Assembly (NCBI GenBank): GCA_001936135.1
Contig: CP012813.1
Coordinates: forward strand, 372,001 to 436,000
Length of the DNA stretch: 64,000 bases
Source: Saccharomycopsis fibuligera x Saccharomycopsis cf. fibuligera
Taxonomy: Eukaryota > Ascomycota > Saccharomycetes > Ascoideales > Saccharomycopsidaceae
Direction: 5' to 3'
Both the position numbers and the translations under genes were made by a program. Within the stretch, counting starts at the first letter, position 1. Every line of letters begins with the position of its first letter. This document shows, one piece after another, positions 33,912-44,885 of this stretch. The notes beneath the pieces were generated by a model, which made no database searches, was not told the origin of the DNA, and worked only from the letters and a program-made list of their open reading frames with translations.

Positions 33912-34424
33912 TCTCTAATTTTCTAAATATATCTCGTCATTGCATAGTTTACAGCTAATTTATAGAATAAAAGTTTAATTTTTTTTTCTTCATTCACTTA
34001 CTCAAGATAAAAAAAAAAGGATATCTGGCATGAAGTTGAACAAAACAAAGCAATGTAGAGGAATCTTTCGAAAATATAATAAGGGTAAGTTCAGCCGAGC
34101 ATAGTAAACAAAGAAAGAATTATAAACTAAGAATAACAATAAGAAACACTCAGGAACAAATATTAAAAAATTAAAACATGGTAATTATTTTCTTTTGGAA
34201 AGCTAGGACAAAAACAAAAGAGGAAAAAAAAAGGAAAAAATTCAAAAATAAAGTAGCTTCAAAAATTGGGTAAAGAAAAACAAAGCACAAGAACTGAGAA
34301 TAACTGAAAAAGGAACATATAAAAAAAAGATAACACTAAGGAAATAAACAAAACACAAGAATTAGATGTAGATGTGAAAAGGAGAGATTGAAAAAAGAAA
34401 AAAAGAAGTCTTCCAGAGATATAC
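33912..34424. other. Convergent 3' flanks of ECM3-like gene and CDC3
   Basis: 513 bp of A-rich DNA between two convergent genes; terminator/polyadenylation regions expected, nothing else seen. Confidence 0.5.
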
Positions 34425-35977
34425 TCAACGCAAGAACCCTTTACGAGCCTTTGGAGCTTGTGGGTGTTCATGTGGAGTACGAGCAGCAGATTCTAATGCA
34501 GCCTTCTTTTCCTCCAATAATTTCACTTGCTTTAACAATTTTTCCTTCATTTCCTTGTGTCTAGAAAATAATTCAGCCTCGGATTTTTGCAATTTCTTTT
34601 CCTTTTCAGTGACTTTTTGTTGGAACACAGCCTTCATTTCTGCTTCCATTTTTGCCAATTTAGCTTCATGCAATGCTTTTTCTTCTTCCTGTTTCAATAA
34701 TGGGTCAAATTCTTTAAATACGGAGCTATCTTGTTCAATACCCATTAAACGCAATTTTTCAGTTCTGTAATTCTCATACAATTTCTTGGCAGTGGTTTCT
34801 CTTAGTTCTTCCAAATAATCTCTAATCAAAAGTTGACGTAATCTAACAAAATCACAATGGTCTTCATTATCAACTTCAATTATGCCCCATGGATATTGAC
34901 GGCCTCTAACATTGTTACCGTCTTTACTTTTAACTTCATCGGTAGAACCAACAACTGCAAATGGTATTCTAGACATCAATTCTTGACATCCCAAAATAGT
35001 TTCTTCATCATCTTTTTCGTAAGTAGGTGGTCTGAAAATATTAATACCTTGTGTGTTGATATCATCGAGGATTCTTTGCTTAAAGTCAGCAATTTCTTCT
35101 TCAGTTAAGGTATCAGATTTAGCAATGACTGGAATCAAATTAACTTTAGTGTGCACTTTCTTCATAAAAGTAATATCCAATGGTTTCAAAGAGTGACCAG
35201 TTGGTTCAATAAAGTAAACAAGAGCATGGACTCTATTGTCAGTAATGGTAGTTCTATTAACCTTGGTTTCAGCTTCCAAATACTGGTCAAATCTAGAGTT
35301 AACTTCATCAATAATTGGTTCCCATGAGTTTGAGTTGTTGATAGCATCACCAAAACCTGGTGCATCGATAACAGTCAAATGCAATTTGACACCATTTTCT
35401 TCAATATCTGCTGAAACAGTTTCAATATTGACAGAAGTTGGCTTTTCAGCAGATGGATCTTTTGGTTCTTTGCTTGGATAAAGTTGTCTGTTGAACAAAG
35501 TGTTGACCAAAGTAGATTTACCTAAACCGCTTTCACCAACAATAAAGAAATTAAAGTTGAAACCACGACGAATAGATTTTCTATGCCATTGTTTTGGCAA
35601 GTTGGCAAAACCAACATAACCATTCAATTTACGGCGAATGATCTTAACTTCTCTGGCAGTGGCAGCAGCAGCAGCAGCAGCGGCTGGGCTAGCGCTTCTA
35701 GTAGTATCTTTGACATTGTCGTTGTTGTCGTAGTTAGCCGAAGATTCGGAACTAACATCAGGTTGGTGAGATTCGACTATTAATAAATGTTAGTAAATTA
35801 TGCCTATACCTATAAGAAGGACGAAGATAACACAAGTGGATCAGATGTATAATGCAGCAAAATTCAACAATAACAAAATCAACTAGTATCGTATCATCAC
35901 ATCCCACATCCCACATCCCACATCCCACATAACAAACACATCACATCAAATCAAACAAAATGCATACCTAAAGCCAT
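34425..35977 (-). CDS. CDC3: Septin Cdc3, spliced
   Basis: Join on the minus strand of 35968..35977 and 34425..35776; 453 residues. Septin subunit of the bud-neck filament. Splicing gives MALVESHQPDVSSESS, close to C. albicans Cdc3. Features: poly-Ala (about 35-42), polybasic KIIRRKL and HRKSIRRGF segments, GTPase with P-loop GESGLGKST (about 84-92), switch DAPGFGD, specificity motif AKSD, septin unique element, and a C-terminal coiled coil (about 370-435) rich in Lys/Glu. An alternative that starts inside exon 2 lacks an ATG at the right place. It diverges from the HIF1-type gene. Confidence 0.93.
35777..35967 (-). other. Intron of CDC3
   Basis: 191 nt on the minus strand. Donor GTATGC after a 10-nt exon, branch TACTAAC (35789-35795), acceptor AATAG ending at 35777. 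Carries a (CACATCC)4 tandem repeat at 35898-35930. Confidence 0.9.
35898..35930 (+). repeat. 7-bp tandem repeat inside CDC3 intron
   Basis: Four and a half copies of CACATCC, likely length-variable between strains. Confidence 0.85.
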
Positions 35978-36402
35978 CTTAGTGTTTCCCTAATGATTGA
36001 TCAAAAGCTTGAAAATTAGTCAATATAAATGCAAAAGACCAAAAGAACGAGGTGAAGAAGGAGGGCAAGCGAATGAGCAGGGAAGGCGTTAGCTGGAGCA
36101 AGTATCCTTTTCGTAAATATAGTCAGGATCAGTGCACAGTTTGTCTTTAGCAGCGGTTGGAAAATTCGATTTTTAACACGAACACAAAAACAGAACGAAA
36201 AAAAAAATCAGAATCAAAGCGCCCTGCACGCTGCTGTGGAGCGCTTCAAGCACATGCAGTATACGCTTTTGTCTTTTTTCTAAAGGTATTTTCTGAGGGT
36301 TTTACTTTTCGACCTAAAACGGATTTCAATTCTGAAGGGATCCCTTAATGAACAATTGTCTCCTTAACAAAACCAGTGATCTACTGTCGGACGGTGTGAC
36401 AA

Positions 36403-36408
36403 ACGCGT
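36403..36408. promoter_or_regulatory. MCB element (ACGCGT)
   Basis: Exact MluI cell-cycle box, 191-196 bp upstream of the HIF1-like ATG; MBF-type G1/S site. Confidence 0.5.
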
Positions 36409-36462
36409 GTGTTCCGGCAATTTTAGGCTGAAAACCGAGGGTCTACTGTATAACAAGATAAT

Positions 36463-36470
36463 ACGCGAAA
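36463..36470 (+). promoter_or_regulatory. MCB/SCB hybrid element (ACGCGAAA)
   Basis: Matches the SBF core CRCGAAA and the MCB core ACGCG, 129-136 bp upstream of the HIF1-like ATG. Together with the MCB it suggests G1/S expression. Confidence 0.5.
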
Positions 36471-36598
36471 ATAAAATTATTATAATATATATTTTGGTGG
36501 TAGCGGCCGAGGAATTTTTTGGAGCAGGACAACAACAAAACGCTTCAAAGTGCTTCTCTTGCAACCATTAAAACTAAGAATTACTAATTAACAAATCG

Positions 36599-37876
36599 AT
36601 GTCCGAAGTTCAAGTTTCCGAGAAAGTGAAAAATCTCTTGTCTCAAGGAGCCAAAACTTTTGCTCAGAAAGATTTTGGCAAATCTGCAGACATTTACGCT
36701 GAAGCATGTGAGACTTACAATGAAGAATCTGAAGGCCAGGATAATGCGGATTTATTATTTTTGTATGGGAAAGCATTGTTCGAGTTGGCAGTGTCAAATT
36801 CTGAAGTTTTAGGTGGGACTAATAAGAGTGGTGGTGCGCGGGGTATTGAGAATAAGCAACTGCAGGATAGTGGTAAACATCAGCAGCAGCTCAAAGATGG
36901 CGGTGATGGTGATGGTGATGGTGATGGTGATTCTTCTGCACAAAATACTTATGACTCCAGAACGTTTCAATTTGATGAAGGGGTGGTAGCTGAGGAAGAA
37001 GAAGAAGAGGAGGAGGAGGAGGAGGAAGAAGAAGAAGAAGAAGAAGAAGACGAAGACGATCAAAAAGAAGACAAAGGAAAACAGAATGTTGATGATAAAG
37101 ATGAAGATCAGAATAACGAAGAAAAAGAAGAGGAAGAGGAAGAAGAAGAAGAAGAAAGTGATTTTGAATTAGCCTGGAACATCTTAGACTTGACAAGAAC
37201 ACTTTTTGAAAAACAGCTAAAAGACATCTCACCAACAAACAAAGACAAAGACAGTGATTCAACGACAGTGACGCTCAAAGATGATGAAAGCCCAACTGAT
37301 CCAGCCCTCGTCCTTAAGAAGAAGCTTTCAGAAACCTACGACATTTTAGGCGAAGTTTCCCTTGAAGCAGAAAACTACTTACAAGCATCCAAAGATTTCG
37401 AAAAGTCTCTAGCGTTAAGAAAAGAACTTTATCACAACTACTCCTCTCTAATTTCGGAATCATACTACAAGTTATCCCTTGCGTTGGAATTCCTAGTGGA
37501 CGATCCTGAAGCTAGACCAAGAGCAGCAGAATGCATGAAACTCGCCATTGAAGCAGTTGCTAAAAATCCAAATCCGAAGGATTCAAAAGAACAAGAAACG
37601 TTGCTAATTGAGCTTCGTGAAAGATTGGACGATTTGAATCAAGATCCATTGAAAGAAGAAAAAGATCGAATTGTCAAGGGACTCTTAGGGGAAGTGATAG
37701 CGGAAACAACAAAGGAAACTGTTGCTGCTGCTGCTGCTGCTGGTACATCTGCTGCTGCTAGTGCTAATCAAAGACCAAATACTTTACCAACTAGAAAAGT
37801 TAATGACTTAAGCTCGGCGGTTAAGAAACGTAAGGGTCCTAAGGTCATGAAACCTACCAAGAAACCAAAGATATGA
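36599..37876 (+). CDS. HIF1: Hif1/NASP-type histone H3-H4 chaperone
   Basis: 425 residues. SHNi-TPR family histone chaperone that escorts H3-H4, partner of the Hat1-Hat2 acetyltransferase in the nucleus. N-terminal TPR half (KNLLSQGAKTFAQKDFGKSA, residues 11-30), a Glu-rich acidic insertion interrupting the second TPR (about 131-195, coded by GAA/GAG repeats), then TPR 3-4 (SETYDILGEVSLEAENYLQA, SLISESYYKLSLALEFLVDD) and a Lys-rich C-terminal tail like a nuclear localisation signal. The insertion position is diagnostic of Hif1/NASP/Sim3. Start at 36599 is the first ATG and fits the conserved N-terminal TPR. Confidence 0.88.
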   Translation: MSEVQVSEKVKNLLSQGAKTFAQKDFGKSADIYAEACETYNEESEGQDNADLLFLYGKALFELAVSNSEVLGGTNKSGGARGIENKQLQDSGKHQQQLKDGGDGDGDGDGDSSAQNTYDSRTFQFDEGVVAEEEEEEEEEEEEEEEEEEEDEDDQKEDKGKQNVDDKDEDQNNEEKEEEEEEEEEESDFELAWNILDLTRTLFEKQLKDISPTNKDKDSDSTTVTLKDDESPTDPALVLKKKLSETYDILGEVSLEAENYLQASKDFEKSLALRKELYHNYSSLISESYYKLSLALEFLVDDPEARPRAAECMKLAIEAVAKNPNPKDSKEQETLLIELRERLDDLNQDPLKEEKDRIVKGLLGEVIAETTKETVAAAAAAGTSAAASANQRPNTLPTRKVNDLSSAVKKRKGPKVMKPTKKPKI

Positions 37877-38483
37877 GTGAACTAACCATACCAGGTGCTG
37901 TAAATTGTCTGTCCAATGATTTTAATAACATAGTGTTCTATTTCTGGTTAGATATTTATTGATATTATGTACACTAATTTTGTATTTGAAAAAAAAAATT
38001 ATATTACTGTAGTACTGTAATGACATCATAGTTGCGCGCACGCGTGTGTGAGTGTGTGTGTGCAATATTTCAACTCAGGAATATGTCCATTGTCTGAGAT
38101 TCGAACTGCAAGTTTTCATCAAAAGGGTCTGTGAAAAAGCTTCTCAAAGGAGTCTACAAAAATCAAAAACGTTCAGTAAGACTTTAAGAAACAAGTGAAC
38201 TATTTTGACAATATGAACATAATAAACCCATCAATAATTTAATGCAAAAAACATGAAACATTATAAAAAACACAACATATTTTTTTAAAAAAAATTACTA
38301 AAATAAATTTAGTTAATGATACAAAGGCAATAAGAATCGCTCTATAAGTTTAGTCATTAGAATTGATTGCCATCACAAGTTTATAAAAAGAAAAATTAAC
38401 AAAAGGTAAAAAACATAATTAAAAGTTAATTGAAAGTGGTTTAAAAGATAAAGAAATAAAAGTTATTATAATTATCGATTAAT
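37877..38483. other. Convergent 3' flanks of HIF1-like gene and SSA
   Basis: 607 bp, AT-rich, with a short (GT)n patch at 38045-38061. Expected 3' ends; no RNA gene found. Confidence 0.5.
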
Positions 38484-40427
38484 TTAGTCAACTTCTTCAA
38501 CAGTTGGACCATCGTTGCCTGGAGCAGCAGCACCGGCACCTGGGAAACCACCTGGAGCGGCACCAGCACCTGGAGCGCCAGTTGGAGCACCACCAGCTTG
38601 GTAGAATTTAGTAACAATTGGGTTAGCAACACCTTCCAATTCTTTTTGTTTGTCCTTGAATTCATCAGTAGCAGCAGTAGTGTTGCTGTCCAACCATTCA
38701 ATGGTTTCATCGATAGCTTTAGTCAAAGCTTCAACATCGGCAGCTTCAACTTTTTCTTTGAATGAAGCTTCACCAATGGTGTTCTTCAAAGAGTAAGCGT
38801 AGGATTCAAGACCGTTTTTGCTAGCAATACGTTCAGCTTCCTTTTCGTCTTCTTCCTTGAATTTTTCGGCTTCAGAAACCATTCTTTCGATATCTTCCTT
38901 GGACAATCTACCCTTGTCGTTGGTGATGGTAATCTTGTTAGTCTTACCAGTACCTTTTTCGACAGCAGAAACGTTCAAGATACCATTAGCATCAACATCG
39001 AAAGTAACTTCGATTTGTGGAACACCTCTTGGGGCTGGTGGAATACCAGACAATTCGAATTTACCCAACAAGTTGTTGTCCTTAGTCTTAGCTCTTTCAC
39101 CTTCGTAGACTTGAATCAACACACCTGGTTGGTTGTCAGCATAAGTGGAGAAAGTTTCGGATTTCTTGGTTGGGATAGTGGAGTTTCTTGGAATCAATTT
39201 GGTCATGACACCACCAGCGGTTTCAATACCCATAGATAATGGAGCAACATCCAACAACAACAAGTCTTGAGTCTTGGAAGAAGTGTCACCAGTTAAGATA
39301 GCGGCTTGAACAGCAGCACCGTAAGCAACAGCTTCATCTGGGTTAATAGATCTGTTTGGTTCTTTACCGTTAAAGAAGTCAGAAACCAATTTTTGGACCT
39401 TTGGAATTCTGGTAGAACCACCAACAAGGACAATTTCGTGAACAGAAGATTTGTCAATCTTGGAGTCTCTCAAGACTTTTTCAACTGGGTCCAAAGTAGA
39501 TCTGAACAAGTCACCACACAATTCTTCGAATCTTGCTCTAGTGATGGAGGTGTAGAAGTCAACACCTTCGTACAAGGAGTCAATTTCAACAGAGGTTTGA
39601 GCAGAAGAAGACAAGGTTCTCTTAGCTCTTTCACAAGCAGTTCTCAATCTTCTCAAAGCTCTTTGGTTAGTGGACAAGTCCTTCTTGTTTTTTCTCTTGA
39701 ATTCTTGAATGAAATGGTTAACCAATCTGTTGTCGAAATCTTCACCACCCAAGTGAGTGTCACCAGCAGTAGCTTTAACTTCAAAGATACCATCTTCAAT
39801 AGACAACAAAGAGACATCGAAAGTACCACCACCCAAATCGAAAATCAAGACGTTCTTTTCGCCTTCATCTTTCTTGTCCAAACCGTAAGCAATAGCAGCA
39901 GCGGTTGGTTCGTTAATGATACGCAAGACGTTCAAACCAGCAATTAAACCAGCATCTTTGGTAGCTTGTCTTTGAGAATCGTTGAAGTAAGCTGGAACAG
40001 TGATAACAGCATCCTTGACTTCACCACCAAGGAAAGATTCAGCAGTGTCCTTCATTTTGGTCAAGATCATGGAAGAAACTTCTTCTGGAGTAAAAACTTT
40101 GGTTTCACCCTTGTATTCAACTTCAATGTGTGGTTTACCAGATTTGTCAACGACTTTGAATGGGAAGTGTTTGACATCACCTTGAACTTCTTCATCGTTG
40201 AATTTTCTACCAATCAAACGCTTAGCATCGAAAACGGTGTTGGAAGGGTTCATAGCAGCTTGATTTTTAGCAGCATCACCAATCAAACGTTCAGAGTCAG
40301 TGAAGGCAACGAAAGATGGGGTGGTTCTGTTACCTTGATCATTAGCAATGATTTCGACTCTGTCGTTAGAAAAGTGAGCGACACAAGAGTAGGTAGTACC
40401 CAAATCAATACCAACGGCTTTGGACAT
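38484..40427 (-). CDS. SSA2: Cytosolic HSP70 (Ssa family)
   Basis: 647 residues. Ssa-type Hsp70: ATP-dependent folding, translocation and disaggregation chaperone of the cytosol and, in Candida, the cell surface. Nucleotide-binding domain (1-385) with [31 protein letters not shown] and [11 protein letters not shown] signatures; substrate-binding domain (about 395-610); Gly/Ala/Pro-rich lid tail and terminal EEVD that docks TPR co-chaperones. Complete. Strong bias to preferred codons. I call SSA2 rather than SSA1 because I recall SSA2 and CDC3 being close neighbours in C. albicans; from sequence alone either is possible. Upstream heat shock elements are listed separately. Confidence 0.9.
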   Translation of the reverse strand: MSKAVGIDLGTTYSCVAHFSNDRVEIIANDQGNRTTPSFVAFTDSERLIGDAAKNQAAMNPSNTVFDAKRLIGRKFNDEEVQGDVKHFPFKVVDKSGKPHIEVEYKGETKVFTPEEVSSMILTKMKDTAESFLGGEVKDAVITVPAYFNDSQRQATKDAGLIAGLNVLRIINEPTAAAIAYGLDKKDEGEKNVLIFDLGGGTFDVSLLSIEDGIFEVKATAGDTHLGGEDFDNRLVNHFIQEFKRKNKKDLSTNQRALRRLRTACERAKRTLSSSAQTSVEIDSLYEGVDFYTSITRARFEELCGDLFRSTLDPVEKVLRDSKIDKSSVHEIVLVGGSTRIPKVQKLVSDFFNGKEPNRSINPDEAVAYGAAVQAAILTGDTSSKTQDLLLLDVAPLSMGIETAGGVMTKLIPRNSTIPTKKSETFSTYADNQPGVLIQVYEGERAKTKDNNLLGKFELSGIPPAPRGVPQIEVTFDVDANGILNVSAVEKGTGKTNKITITNDKGRLSKEDIERMVSEAEKFKEEDEKEAERIASKNGLESYAYSLKNTIGEASFKEKVEAADVEALTKAIDETIEWLDSNTTAATDEFKDKQKELEGVANPIVTKFYQAGGAPTGAPGAGAAPGGFPGAGAAAPGNDGPTVEEVD

Positions 40428-40614
40428 TATGAATGTAAATTTAAAATATGAATTGTCTATTAATAATACAATAAATTTATTTTAAAAAAGGATTAAAATA
40501 AATTATATTAGGAAAAGACTACTGAAAGAAGAAGAAAAGAAGAAAAAAAGAAAAAAATTGAGTGTAGTTGGCATTGTCTAGAGCCTGGGGGATATTCCAG
40601 ATTAAATAGTTTTT

Positions 40615-40624
40615 TGAATTTTCG
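40615..40624. promoter_or_regulatory. Two-unit heat shock element (SSA)
   Basis: Contiguous tGAAt tTTCg, with weaker units in phase on both sides, about 190 bp upstream of the SSA start. Confidence 0.45.
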
Positions 40625-40663
40625 TCGAGATTTCAGCCATCTGGAAATTTTTGGTTTTTTTTT

Positions 40664-40688
40664 GTTCCATGACGTTCTATTAGATTCC
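40664..40688. promoter_or_regulatory. Step-type heat shock element (SSA)
   Basis: Plus strand reads gTTCc, 5 bp, gTTCt, 5 bp, aTTCc, i.e. three nGAAn units at 10-bp intervals on the coding-strand side, 237-261 bp upstream of SSA. Same architecture as the HSP42 element at 1826-1850. Confidence 0.7.
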
Positions 40689-40773
40689 ATCGGAGCTCTA
40701 CGAAGAGATGAAAGAAGTAAAATAAAAAAAAAAAAAATAAAAAAAATAAAAACGTTGACAACAGAGATATGCG

Positions 40774-40781
40774 CACGTGAT
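40774..40781. promoter_or_regulatory. Cbf1-type E-box
   Basis: CACGTGAT, the complement of RTCACGTG, about 350 bp upstream of SSA. Confidence 0.4.
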
Positions 40782-40940
40782 GTGTGAGTAAGCCAGTCAG
40801 GAATGCGGTGTGAATGTGTTTGCCACCGTGGACAGTGTAAGAGTTGGGCAGTGGTATGTACGATGGATGTGTCTTAACGATCGATCGCAAAGGAACGAAA
40901 AGAGATTTGCGAAACGGCCCCAGGGGTGGGATGCAGAGGG

Positions 40941-40950
40941 TATATAAATA
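40941..40950 (+). promoter_or_regulatory. Orphan consensus TATA box
   Basis: TATATAAATA on the plus strand, pointing away from SSA. The only candidate downstream is the small frame at 41163; otherwise it may drive a noncoding RNA or be fortuitous. Confidence 0.35.
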
Positions 40951-41162
40951 TTCAGAATTTGATAAACCTCAAAGTCCTCATGTTGAGACCAGGTTGCATT
41001 GACCTAAGCTTAAGCAACATAGAGTACCATGTGTAAGATCGTTGTCAGCAATCTATGTCGAGCTACAGCTAAGCAAACAAGGTTGAGTTGGTTTCACTTG
41101 AGCTCAGAACAAACTGAACTGCGGAGAAAATAACGAGCCCAGGCATTAAGCGAATCGCGGCA

Positions 41163-41456
41163 ATGATCTCATTGTCAATACTGCCTCACCCCCAATCTAT
41201 ATGTCTACTTAGATCTATCAGCAATGAAGTCATCGATGTTTTGCTTTCGGCCGTTGTTATTAACGTTTGTTGTTACTTCGTGATCTTGTCCATATTTTTC
41301 GTGTTCCAGCAGCAAAGACAATATTTTAGACAAGATGCAAACATAACCAACAACAAAAAATCTGGGGAATATGACTCAAGATTGTTTCTTTTTTTTTTTT
41401 TTTTTTCTGTTGTTGTTTGTTGTACATTGTACATCGTATTGGACATTCCACACTAG
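41163..41456 (+). CDS. Hypothetical small membrane protein (uncertain)
   Basis: 97 codons beginning MISLSILPHPQSICLLRSIS, with one hydrophobic helix (about residues 28-48), a Gln/Asn-rich hydrophilic part, and a Phe run coded by poly-T. It lies 215 bp after the TATA at 40941. No family recognised; upstream ATGs in the presumed leader argue against it. Confidence 0.22.
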   Translation: MISLSILPHPQSICLLRSISNEVIDVLLSAVVINVCCYFVILSIFFVFQQQRQYFRQDANITNNKKSGEYDSRLFLFFFFFSVVVCCTLYIVLDIPH

Positions 41457-42188
41457 CGAATTAGCTTCACGTTTTGTCTCCATCAATGATACACAACTCA
41501 ACTGAGCGATATAGCATAGTATACTTGACATGAAGACAAGCTGTATTCCAGTAGTTCTTGCCCCGCTTTTCTGAGCCACGCAGAGTCAATTTTCTAAAAA
41601 ATATCTTCTAGTTTTGTACGCCATTTTCGCCCAAAGCGCCCCCCTCCCCTCTTGCCCAAGTAAGCAGGCAGGCAGACAGGCAGTATTTGGCCATTTATGG
41701 CGTCAGTTGCAAGCTATGGTCTACTGAGCAATCAAACTTGTAGCTTTTTGGCCGATTGTTTAAACTCATTTTGGCAGTGCATGTCGGGAGAACGCCATAG
41801 CTTATAAAACATACATTATAGTCCCCCAAAGCAAAGTCTTGAGACAACTACGATAAAATAAGGCAAATAAGACAAATGTGAAAGCTGCGCGAGTGAATGG
41901 CTAATCACTCTCCAAGACATCACGAATACTGTGCCGTTATCCAAGACGGTCTCCAAGATGGTATCGAGTTAGCGAGCCAGGGTACTTTGTAAGAAGGATC
42001 TAAACATTTTTGCATGTTGTTTGCATTTTTGCATGTTTGCAGAACAAGTGGTTAAAGTTTGTATATCCTGGAAGCGCACTGCTTACTTACTGTTGTCTTG
42101 AGCAGGTTGGAGTCCTAACAAGGGTTTGTTGTGTCTCACCTTTGCATGCGCTTTGGCACTTTTTCGCGAGCCGCGCTGCCCCCAGATT

Positions 42189-42210
42189 AGTACTACAGTG
42201 CTGTAGTACT
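42189..42210. repeat. Perfect inverted repeat (10-bp arms, 2-nt loop)
   Basis: AGTACTACAG, TG, CTGTAGTACT; able to form a cruciform or RNA hairpin. No gene adjacent. Confidence 0.8.
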
Positions 42211-44885
42211 ATAGTGTGCTAGTTGACCAAATGTCAATCTACCACGGCATATACCAGCACCATACGGTTTAGCCACACAGCTAGGAACTGTCAAAAAGGC
42301 TGGGAGATTAGTTTAAATGCGTAACGTGAAACCAAATCTGCAATTTTCATGCATCAAGCGCCAAAAATTTAACAAAAGAAGAATAAATTCTTATGACTCA
42401 GATTGAATACAGTTTATAGTTATTCACTTAGTTAGCGTTACTTAACCTTAATGTTGTTCTTACCTCTTGAGCAAGTTCAAATTCTCGGTCTTCCCGCATT
42501 CTGTCGTAGGTTAGCCCTTTACGTTTGGAAGTTTTCAATTTTTGAATACCCGTAAACATGACTAGCGCGCCAATGGAAGTGGGAGTAATAAAAACTTACA
42601 CAAAACATGCAAATACACAGATAGACTGAATGTGTGGCTTGAATGGAGTCAACAAGGGCTTTTCTCTTGACTCGTATCAAAAAATTTCGCAAATAGGAGA
42701 ATTGGAGAATGCGTACGTATGAGTTGGAATGTTCCGTCAGGAACAGCAATAAAGAAGACGGATTCCAAAATCGGTGACATATGATGACATGCCATGACAT
42801 GTCATGACAGGCACAGGATGTACAAAACAAAAACGGAAACAGAAACAGAAAACAATAAGACGTGCTAAGGCAGCTGAGTTATCTAAGTTAGTGTTAATTT
42901 GCGTACTCCGAGTAAAGTGGGGTTTGCAGGAACATTAACTGCGCTATAGTGTACACGTAATCAATATGGTATAAGCTGTAGCTTTCTTTCTCTTTTTTTC
43001 TGTTTTGATTTTATCGTAAAAGGCGCACCTGTCATATATGCTACTATGGTTTATAAATTTACGAAAAAAAAAAAGTCTAAGGGAAGTCTGGGGGCAGCCC
43101 GAGACTTTGATAGATGCTTTACTTATATTCAATATTATTCAGAAAGATGTACACGGCTTTGGGTGATTTTACGGTTTATCAGCCATGTTGGCTATCTAGC
43201 CAGTTGGCTAGCCGCATTCATGTTGAATTATAGCCATAATTATAGGTAATCATAGACAAACATACAGGAGTGCTATCAAGTGTCAATTAATATATCACGG
43301 TAATTGTAAAACAAACATACATGCAGTCAACAGACAGGGGGTTGGATTGGATTGGCGATTGCCTCAATCAGATCACCAACCTCCTTTTCGGACCTCCGAG
43401 GATGCACGCCAAAATTTGGCGTGGTCGTAATTTATAGACTAGCTAGTCATAATTAGTTTGGCACCAGCAGGAGGGGAGATCTCGAGGGGGGGGGGGCGGC
43501 CAAGATACAGACCGCTGCAACGGATCTTTCAACTGGAGCCATTCGGATTTTAAAGAGATTTAACAAGCACAACTTGCGCCAGACAAGGGAAAATGTGCTT
43601 AACTTATATGTTGAACGACTACGGTTGAGTAGCAGCTTGAAGTATAGAAGAGGAGTATATCTGCAAACATGTTTACAAACAGCAAGGCAAAAGCATGAGT
43701 AAATTTATAGAATGGTAAACTTTGACTAAATAACAAGAAACAGGAAAGGTCTGGCATCCAGATAGTCAATCGGATACTCCACTCCGTAAACAGTAAAAAA
43801 AAAACGTGTCTAAGATCACCGATGGAAAAGGCCGTCAATGGCGGCGGCAGCTTCGGCAGCCGGCAGCGGTAACAGTAGCGGGCAATTGTAAAGGTGGCGT
43901 CAATAGGAAAAAGCATATAATCAGAATAAAAATGAACGACTATTGTATATCGCTGATGACAATCATAATTCGGATTTGACGTGACACGACACAATACGAC
44001 AGCGATGGCACAGTGCAATTATCGATTATGTAAAATCTCCTCTTCTTTCATAGAGCAGATCAGAGTCTAAAAAAAATTAAAACACTTTGCAAGATCGCAG
44101 TTGATAAAAGCCAAAAATAGCCTGCCATATTGTATCAAACTATACCATAGCATACTATTGCCATGCAAGGCTGATCCTCGGGGCAATCAAGAATTCTTTA
44201 GTGTAGCTATTGAATTAAATTCGAAGCAAAGTTTAGGAAAATCAATCAAGGTAATAAAATCAAAATCAATCGAGAAAAAAAAAAAAAAAAACTAAAATAA
44301 AGAGCAGCGTCTCGGAGTAGTTCAAAAAGCGGACTATAATATAATGCTAGTGCTAGTATATAACATGAGAGATTACCGCTTGGTCGCCGATCTCTGCGTT
44401 GATCCTGTCTGCTAAATTTTGATTCAAATCCTGCTACTACTGTAGAAATCAGTTTGCACTGAAAATCTACAATCGCTGTCCTCCTCCATGTCGGGGGCGG
44501 TATGGACTAGCTTTTATTTCATTTCAGTTTATCGACTTCTTCAAATTTCTGCAGTACTGTCATTCTGTGACGTTTTTTTTTTTTTATTTTTTTTTTTATT
44601 TCACCTTCTTGTCTTGTCGTGTTCTACTTTGTTTTACTTTTTTATGAGAATTCTTATTCTTTTTTTTATTTTTATTTTGTTGGGATATTGCGCTGCAAAG
44701 GGGTGCATGAGCAGCAGGCTGCCAACCGTATTAAGCCTCTTTCGACAGCACTTTGCCGCTGGCTGCAGGACAATCTCCATAAATTCTCCAGATTTTTGGC
44801 GCAGTTTGGCGTTGCTTGAGGCACGCAACAGCACTCCAGGAGTCAGTAACAGGTAGCAGGTACATATACCGCTGGAATACGAGAG

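Larger units (their letters stand above)
35978..36598. other. Divergent promoter of CDC3 and HIF1-like gene
   Basis: 621 bp between divergent genes, with G1/S-type motifs near the HIF1-like side (separate entries). No further gene seen. Confidence 0.6.

Noticed and set aside
38095-38170. tRNA-like TTCGAA loop between HIF1-like gene and SSA
   Set aside because: The flanking bases do not pair as a T-stem and no acceptor or anticodon stem is found.
39306-40451. Long plus-strand frames antisense to SSA
   Set aside because: Antisense shadows are usual in strongly codon-biased HSP70 genes.
44415-44440. tRNA-like GATTCAAATCC motif
   Set aside because: No T-stem pairing and no A box at the right distance.
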